DNA of 64,000 bases. Source: Jaapia argillacea MUCL 33604. Lineage: Eukaryota > Basidiomycota > Agaricomycetes > Jaapiales > Jaapiaceae. The position numbers and the translations under genes were made by a program. Location: positions 124,001 to 188,000 of the forward strand of contig KL197715.1 in NCBI GenBank assembly GCA_000697665.1, read 5' to 3'. Shown piece by piece: positions 57,806-64,000 of the stretch. Below the pieces are notes generated by a model. The model searched no databases. It saw only the letters and a list, made by a program, of their open reading frames with translations, and had not been told where the DNA came from. Each line of letters begins with the position of its first letter. Positions within the stretch are counted from its first letter, which is position 1.

Positions 57806-60499
57806 ATGGCTGTCGAAACGCAGACAATGCCAGCCATGAATGGTCTTAACGGCGATGGCGACGTGCATGCCAGCGGTTTTGGCCATGACGGTCTGCCCAG
57901 ATTTTCCAGCGGTCTCATTCTCCCTCCGCCAGAGATCAAATGTACGTGTTCTGTCTCTACTTCGTCACTATCGAATCCTCATCTAATTCTTTATTTTCAT
58001 AGCCATCATCGACAGAACAGCATCTTTTGTAGCCAAAACCGCCAATCCCCCTCTGTTCGAAGACAAAATCCGCGAAAACCAGCGTAATGACCCCAAGTTC
58101 TCGTTCCTCCACCCGGCGGACCCTTATCATGCTTATTATAGGCATCGCCTTGACAAAGTCGCAAGGGGCGAGGAGGATGAACCTATGGCTCAGGGCCAAG
58201 TGAAAGAGGACGAAGGCGTTCCGGTGGAGGTGAAGGTGGTTGATGTTGGACTCGAGCCTCCCGTGACGGAGTTTATTTTGGACTTGCCGAACATTAGTGC
58301 CATTGATTTGTGAGTCCTCGTTCTTGGTTTTGAATATCTGAAGTATGTGCTTATTGGTATTGGGATATCAGGGATATTATGAAACTGACCGCGTTGTTCA
58401 CCGCTCAACGAGGTCGAGGCTTCCTTGCTGCCCTGTCAAACCGGGAAGGTCGGAACTATCAATTCGACTTTCTTCGACCGAATCATTCATTGTTTGGGTG
58501 TTTCAATCGACTTGTGGAACAATACCGGAGAGTACTCTTTCCGTCCAAAGACATCTTGGAAACACTCAAGTCGCGTGCTCAGGAGAGTGATCGGTGGAAA
58601 ACACTGGATCTCGGAAGGAAGTACGCGAAATGGGAGAGGTCAAAGTTGGAGAAAGAAAAGAGGAGGGAGGACGATAAGGAAGCTGAGCGAAGTGAGTGGT
58701 CAACCCTCCTTTATGTTCATTACGATCCTGAGCAAAGTGTGCAGTTGCCTTCGCCGAGATTGATTGGCACGACTATGCTATCGTGCAAACGATCGAATTC
58801 ACTGCAGCCGACGTTCAAGCCGAGTTGCCACCACCTATGAGCGTCCAAGAAGTCGAGAACATGACATTAGCTCAAAAGCGAATGGCAGCTATGGTCATGG
58901 AGAACACGGCGGAGGACGTTGAGGCTCATCGTGCCAAGCAAGCTGCTGCTGAGGCTGAGGCAGCAGCTGCCGTTGGTGCTGCTGGTGAAGCAGATGGGGA
59001 TGCTGCAATGGAGGAAAGTGATGACGAAGATGGGGAGGCGCAACAGAGGAAGAGACGCGAGGATGAGGAGAGGAGGAGAGAAGAGGAGCGGGCTAGGGCC
59101 ATTCAGGCGAGTTCTCTGGAGGCTGGAGGTCCGATGAAAATCAGGACAGATTACGTACCCAAAGGTAAGTCGCAACTGCCCCCTCGGTTTGCAAACTACC
59201 TCGCTGATTACTGAATTGTCGTCAGTCGGAGCCAAAAGCAAACAAGCTGCTACAACGACCTGTAGCATTTGCGGCCAACAAGTTCCCGTTGATGAGTTGC
59301 AGGAGCACATGCGTATCGAATTACTCGATCCCCGATGGAAGTCTCAGCGTGATGTATTGGAAGCGCGAAAAGCTCAAGCCTCCGAACTCCAACGCGGAGC
59401 AAACGTTGTATCATCGCTCAAGAATCTCGCCCGTACTCGTGTTGATATCTTCGGCGAAGAAATTGATGAGGAACGGAGGAAGCGAGAGGAGGAAGAGGAA
59501 CGGGCGAAGAGGAAAGAGAGGGAGAAGGTCGTTTGGGATGGTCACACTGCCTCAAAAGCCAATACTCTGGACAAGTTCTCGACGAATGTCAATTTCGACG
59601 AACAAATTGCAGCTATCCATCGTTCGAAGGGTCTTGGCCCGTAAGTCTCTCCTTGCATTTTATATTACTCTCAATCTCAACTTTGTAATCGCAGACAAGA
59701 AGTTGGTGCCATTGGCCCTGGTATCGGTCCCGTAGCTGCACCCCCACCAGCCATGACTTCTCTCCCACCTCCTCCAGTTTCTCTTCCAGCTCCCCCTCAA
59801 CAAGCCCCCGGCTACTCTGCGGCTACGATCTCTTCAGGTCCCCAACCTGCTTCAATGCCTCTCGCCCAACCCACCCCCGTTATGCTACCACCCCTTCATT
59901 ACCAAGGCCTCGGGGCTTCTCAGCCTTTCGGTTACCAACCTCCGCAACAGACATCAATGTCGCCTTCTATGCCCATGGGAATGTCACCTGCGGGTAGGAT
60001 GGGAGCCGTGGGCACTCCACCGCAGACTGGTATGGTGAGATCTGCGGATGAGATGGAAGGAGGCGGTGGGGATGAGATGCCTCCGGCTAAGAGGCAGAAG
60101 GTGGCCAAGTTGCCTGGTGGACAATTGTATCCTGAAGCGGATTGGATTGCTATGCACCCTGTGAGTAATGATTGATCGCGCTGATGTGTGTCCATTCATT
60201 GATGAGAGATTTTCTAGCACCCCATTTCCCTCCAAGTCCAACTTCCCGACGATCCCTCGAAACCCGAGTGGAAACTTGATGGGAAAATCGTCGTTATCCC
60301 CGACTTGCCTCTGAATCTTTTTGTTTCGACTCTTCGTGATCGGATTTTGCAAGTTACCGGGAGCAGTGTTGCGGCTTCGAAAATTAGGCTGTCGCAGGGG
60401 GGGAAGATGTTGACGAACGCCAACTCCATTGGGAGCTATAACTTGGAGGATGAGGATCTTGTGGTGTTGAGTGTGAGGGACCCTAAGAAAAAGGCGTAG
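57806..60499 (+). CDS. SF3A1: SF3A1 / Prp21, U2 snRNP splicing factor
   Basis: A subunit of the SF3a complex of the U2 snRNP. Two SURP domains are visible: TASFVAKTANPPLFEDKIRE followed by DPKFSFLHPADPYHAYYRHR, and LTALFTAQRGRGFLAALSNR followed by FDFLRPNHSLFGCFNRLVEQ. Then come IDWHDYAIVQTIEF, a charged coiled region, a CSICGQQVPVDELQEHMRIE zinc-like motif, a Pro-rich segment, and a C-terminal ubiquitin-like domain (LFVSTLRDRILQVTGSS, GSYNLEDEDLVVLSVRD) that binds U1 stem-loop RNA in human SF3A1. About seven exons. Full-length domain order for the family. Confidence 0.93.
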
Positions 60500-60781
60500 G
60501 CAACGTTTGGTCTCTCATGTATTTCCTGGCATTCCGATTCAAGAGTTCAGTTATTCCTTCTTTCAATGAAGTCCCTAACTGTCAATCCACGAATTGAACG
60601 AGATCAAGATGTCGATTCTGAAGCTCTCAAGGCCAACAGTAGTAATAGATACAGTATATGTAAGGTTCGGGAAACATTTCGTGATGGAATAAGTTACAGT
60701 TGCTCGGATAATACAGTCAATATCCACCCCTAAGACCCAATGAAATGCAGTCGTCTATGGTTTTGTTGGCCGTGCGCCGAG

Positions 60782-61222
60782 TCATATAGGGACAGTAGAG
60801 GGTGAGGAGTCCCAAAACACATGTGGGAGGGGGATGAGGGGTGGTGATTGTGGTGGTGACTGTGGTGACATGGATCGAGAGCGGAAACCTGTCCGCGGGT
60901 GTGTCGGACCCTTCCTCGACGCTCCCCCTTCTTCTCCCTCATTATGCTCGTCCTCGAAGCTATGCCCCAATGTGCGATCCCGCGATGATGAATCGCCCGA
61001 CGAAATAGGCACGGTGTCAGCCAACCATTGTTCGTCTTTTTTGGTGGGTAATGCTGGGGTTGTGCAGACTCGACGAAAGACGCTGCGCGGTGATGTCAAG
61101 AGTGGCGACGATACGAGTGATGGGGGTATAGGGACAGCGATTGAGTGTTTTTGGAGGTTAAGATGTGATTTTCGACGAGTCTGGCTCGGAGGGAACTCGT
61201 TATGGGGTGATAACGAGGGCAT
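60782..61222 (-). CDS. Small Ser/Pro-rich orphan protein
   Basis: A single minus-strand frame; with the Met at 61222 the product is 146 residues (MPSLSPHNEFPPSQTRRKSH). A tight central block, SVFRRVCTTPALPTKKDEQW then LADTVPI, stands out against low-complexity Ser/Pro/Arg flanks, ending SSPSTVPI. I recall similar small basidiomycete proteins but cannot name a function. An antisense + frame of similar length (60834-61442) exists; the minus frame has the more protein-like composition. Confidence 0.5.
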   Translation of the reverse strand: MPSLSPHNEFPPSQTRRKSHLNLQKHSIAVPIPPSLVSSPLLTSPRSVFRRVCTTPALPTKKDEQWLADTVPISSGDSSSRDRTLGHSFEDEHNEGEEGGASRKGPTHPRTGFRSRSMSPQSPPQSPPLIPLPHVFWDSSPSTVPI

Positions 61223-61791
61223 TTGTGAGGGTGTAGTGGCAGTGGTGAAGGGGATGATAGAGATGAACAAAGGGAACCGAACACGAGTTATGTGCGGCTC
61301 CGTGCGGGGTGGATTTGGTGAGGCACCCCACATATGCAGCGACCACTTTAAATGTTCCCTGGGACGCGAAAGGATCGGGCCTGAGCCTACATTAAGCCTG
61401 TTCGCAGATCCCGACGTTAGCACCGAGACGGCCTCCGTTTGATCGAGATGCGACCAGATTGCATTTCCCGTGTCAGCCCCGGCGTAAAGAAACCAGGAAT
61501 TCGTCTCACCAAGCCTTCATACACGAACAAAACAATTCGGAGAGACGCTACGGTTGACACTCATGACCCGCGAAGTTTATTCACACAGGGCCTCGACTTC
61601 GGTCGCGGCAGGAAGTCCCCGTGCTGTGTCGGGGCTTACTGTGGCAGCCTGTGGGCGTTCCAGTAGAATCGGGCTTTGACAATCATTATTACCAAGGCAG
61701 CAATCCGGCTATCAATCAACGTTCATGTAGGTGACAGTACAGTGAGTATACAAGAAAATCTACTACAAGAAGGGAACAATGTCCTGTGAAT
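61223..61791. other. Intergenic between orphan and E2 gene
   Basis: About 570 bp between the start of the small orphan and the 3' end of the E2 gene. No gene or motif is recognised. Confidence 0.4.
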
Positions 61792-63096
61792 CTACAAAAC
61801 CCTGCGACAAACGAGAGCGAGTACTAAGACGAGGAGGCAGCATATGGCAGTGTCCAGCAGGATGGGAGGTCGGGGCGATCTCGAGTTGCCACCGGCAACA
61901 ATGCCGACGTGGTATTCAACTGGGCGTGAAGGTCCAATGGCATCGGAGCTTGAAGGTGATTGGCGGATCGGAGCACTCGCAGAGACGGCTTCGGCTTGCT
62001 TGGGCGTTTCGGCATCAGTGGTTGTAATTATCATGGAAGCCGGAGGTGGCAGGACGGCGGGTAGAGCAGGTTCGGTCTGCATAGGCGGGATTGGTGACAC
62101 ATCCGTCGCAGCTGCTGCGGGTTCCGTTGCGGTTGTGGAAGGGGAAGGTGCAGAGGTCGGCGCAGTAGTGGCGGTGTCGGAGGAATCAGCATCTGTTGGA
62201 TCGGGAAGACATTCAAGATTCGATCGAGCGCAATGGGGGCAGACCCAATCTCTTGATCTGATACAATTCAGAGGGCCAATAAGGGGCTATCCAATCAGGG
62301 CTTGGAAACAGACTTACAAAGCTGCTAGTCGTTTCCGTTCGACCACGGGATATTCCAAAGAACCAACGCCGACTGCGGCTTGGCCTTTCAAAGGGAAAAA
62401 ACCTTGGAGGCCGACGATAGCTGAGAACGCAAGGGTTATGAATCGTCCTAATAATGCTTGGAAGAAATGCTCACCGGTCCGCACACCCCAGGCGGGCTGC
62501 CATAGCTCTTCGTGATCTGCGGATGATCAGGGCCACGTTCTTAATCGAGCAATATAACTCACAGTTAGTAAAGCTGATGCAAATCTACCGATCACCAAAC
62601 GGATGAGTATACGATTATCAAGCGAGGTAAACGGAAATAATCATACCTTCGTATTCAGCTCGAACCGACCGCTCGGTGTAAGCATCATGATGGATGGCGG
62701 GCGAAAGGGGTATTCAGCGGGAAGGAGTATACGAAAATGGTACAACCCGCCCTCAAATTCCGTGCCAGGTGGTCCTCGCAGCGTGCAGTGCCATTCCTAT
62801 AATCACGGTCAATATCGATTACCAACCAACGATGAATCACAAGACCAACTCACAAAGATATCATCCTAGAGGCGCCCGAGGACCATAATGGTCAACCTCC
62901 GCTTAAAAACAAGCAGTATTCAGACGCACTTCTAAGGGAGCAGCTGAGTAGTCCGTTGAAGGGTCGTTTGCAAGTTCTCGGGCCTCCTGCATAATGCGTT
63001 TGACCGCTTACAGCATCGCAAGGCGTCAGGGCCGGGGGGGCCAAGGTATGGAACGGTGTGCAACATACCTGAGTTGTTCCGATTGAATGTGGCCAT
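61792..63096 (-). CDS. UBC6: Tail-anchored ubiquitin-conjugating enzyme, UBE2J/UBC6 type
   Basis: An ER-membrane E2 for ER-associated degradation. It starts MATFNRNNSA, then VKRIMQEARELANDPSTDYS, GGLYHFRILLPAEYPFRPPS, MLTPSGRFELNTK and ICISFTN, whose Cys is the thioester site, then HEELWQPAWGVRT (family signature) and GSLEYPVVERKRLA. A Cys pair in REWVCPHCARSNLEC follows, typical of fungal UBE2J-like proteins, then a Ser/Thr/Pro/Ala linker and a C-terminal tail anchor LLDTAICCLLVLVLALVCRR. About six exons. It is head-to-head with the mS37 gene over 279 bp. UBE2J1-like naming would be equally valid. Confidence 0.88.
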
Positions 63097-63375
63097 ATCG
63101 TCCAAATTCTGGGGATATCGGTCCCTTGAAACTGTGAAAGTGATGGATGAGAGACAATAGGGATAACTAAGAGGTTAAGACGCTGACGGACCGGCGACGT
63201 GGAGGTACAAGGTTGTGACGACAACGTGACCTGTGACATCCCGACGTGACATGGAGGCAAATTTGGAACAGTCAGGTTTTCGTTGGACACTGAAAGCCTC
63301 GCTCGACCTACGCGCTGATATCCAAGGCTTGAGACCATCCCGTCGCTTGGTTAATCACTAGGGCCCTGGGAGAAA
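63097..63375. promoter_or_regulatory. Divergent promoter UBC6-like / mS37
   Basis: 279 bp between the start codons of the E2 gene and the mitoribosomal gene must serve both. A near-palindromic CCTGTGACATCCCGACGTGACATGG-like segment around 63230-63253 contains repeated GTGACAT; I cannot name a binding factor. Confidence 0.4.
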
Positions 63376-63726
63376 ATGCATATCAAAAGGATTAAAGTCC
63401 GGCCCAAGAAGAGTTCGTGTCGCAATAAATCCTACTTGACTTCTTCCGGAGCTCATCCCGTTGCCAGATGTCACCGTCGCTCCTTGTGGCCCCGAGTTGG
63501 CGAGTATGCTAGGTTGTTGGGCGGCAAATGGTGATTTGCACTCTATAAATGCATGTTCTCAAGCCTCCCAAGCGCTGTTTGAGTGTATGCGGACCGCTGT
63601 ACGTGAATGTTTCCTATACTTTGAATGTCTGGTTGATCTGAGGTTTGCTTGTAGCCAATGAAAATGGCTGCGCGAAGACCTACCATCAATTACCATCTTG
63701 CGCGACTCGGGAAGAATCTCAAGTGA
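63376..63726 (+). CDS. MRP10: Mitochondrial ribosomal protein mS37 (Mrp10)
   Basis: A small CHCH-type subunit of the mitochondrial ribosome. Exons 63376-63412, 63468-63598 and 63655-63726 give 79 residues. It starts MHIKRIKVRPKK, then CGPELASMLGCW and, after NACSQASQALFECM, RTAPMKMAARRPTINYHLAR. The cysteine spacing (C-x9-C in each helix) fits a twin-Cx9C protein imported through Mia40, and the TINYHLARLGK end is diagnostic for mS37. Its GTTCGT donor matches that of the last SHQ1 intron. Confidence 0.9.
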
Positions 63727-64000
63727 AGGCAAACGTCCCTTTGTTGCTCCGTACGAGGACACTTTTAGACCTTTCAGCGCGTTGTCGAGTGGGATTTGTC
63801 GGTGGGGCGTAGAGAATCTGCAGGCCAAGACTAGTGAGGACTATTGAGCTCGCTGTTGATCGGTTGACTCAGTCCACGGTGCAGATATACTGACTCCCTT
63901 GTATACTGCTACATAATATCCATTCAACCAGGTCTTCGTGGCTACTTTGTAAATCTGACACGACTTCAACCGGGCCGTTGAACCCACTTCTGCCTGCAAC

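Noticed and set aside
60834-61442. + strand frame of 202 codons
   Set aside because: It mirrors the minus-strand orphan and has an atypical composition; no splice or domain support.

Overview
The window is a gene-dense stretch of a basidiomycete (mushroom-type, Agaricomycetes-like) nuclear genome. This rests on many short introns (mostly 42-79 nt, GT-AG with a few GC-AG), on protein sequences closest in my memory to basidiomycete versions, and on the mix of nuclear housekeeping genes. I see no transposon, viral remnant, CRISPR array or complete tRNA gene. Exon joins were read by eye. For SHQ1, TRP2, uS2m, SSB, the prolyl aminopeptidase, RFC2, CAF-1, SPC24, TMA20, the MDR reductase and mS37 the exons add up to a whole number of codons with one terminal stop.

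Layout, left to right. SHQ1 (-) and TRP2 (+) are divergent. Mitoribosomal uS2m (-) and the ribosome-associated Hsp70 SSB (+) are divergent. A prolyl aminopeptidase (+) converges on the clamp-loader subunit RFC2 (-), which is head-to-head with the CAF-1 large subunit (+) over a 155-bp promoter carrying an ACGCGT box. Then come SPC24 (-), a U6 snRNA gene (+) and TMA20 (-), followed by two complete exportin-1/CRM1 genes in tandem (both -) and a second U6 gene (-). Next are an MDR-family reductase (+), a 3.5-kb stretch without a convincing gene, an acidic orphan protein (-), CDC27/APC3 (-) and CCT1 (-). An orphan gene (-) is divergent from an MIT-like coiled-coil protein (+), followed by the Ran-binding protein MOG1 (-). 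After a 2.8-kb unresolved stretch come a TmpA-like membrane oxidoreductase (+), an ERI1-like exonuclease with a membrane anchor (-), a TRK potassium transporter with an in-frame TAG (-), CMS1 (+), SF3A1 (+), a small orphan (-), a tail-anchored UBE2J/UBC6-type E2 (-) and mS37/MRP10 (+).

Most genes serve core nuclear and gene-expression functions: H/ACA snoRNP and 90S pre-ribosome assembly, splicing (U6, SF3A1), replication and chromatin assembly, kinetochore and APC/C, nuclear transport (CRM1 twice, MOG1), protein folding (SSB, CCT1) and mitochondrial translation.

The most striking feature is the CRM1 pair. The two proteins are nearly identical, but the upstream-coordinate copy keeps the cysteine equivalent to human Cys528, the covalent target of leptomycin B, while its neighbour has threonine there, as the naturally resistant budding yeast protein does. 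This is the layout expected if one copy had become inhibitor-resistant, although no biosynthetic cluster for such an inhibitor is visible here.
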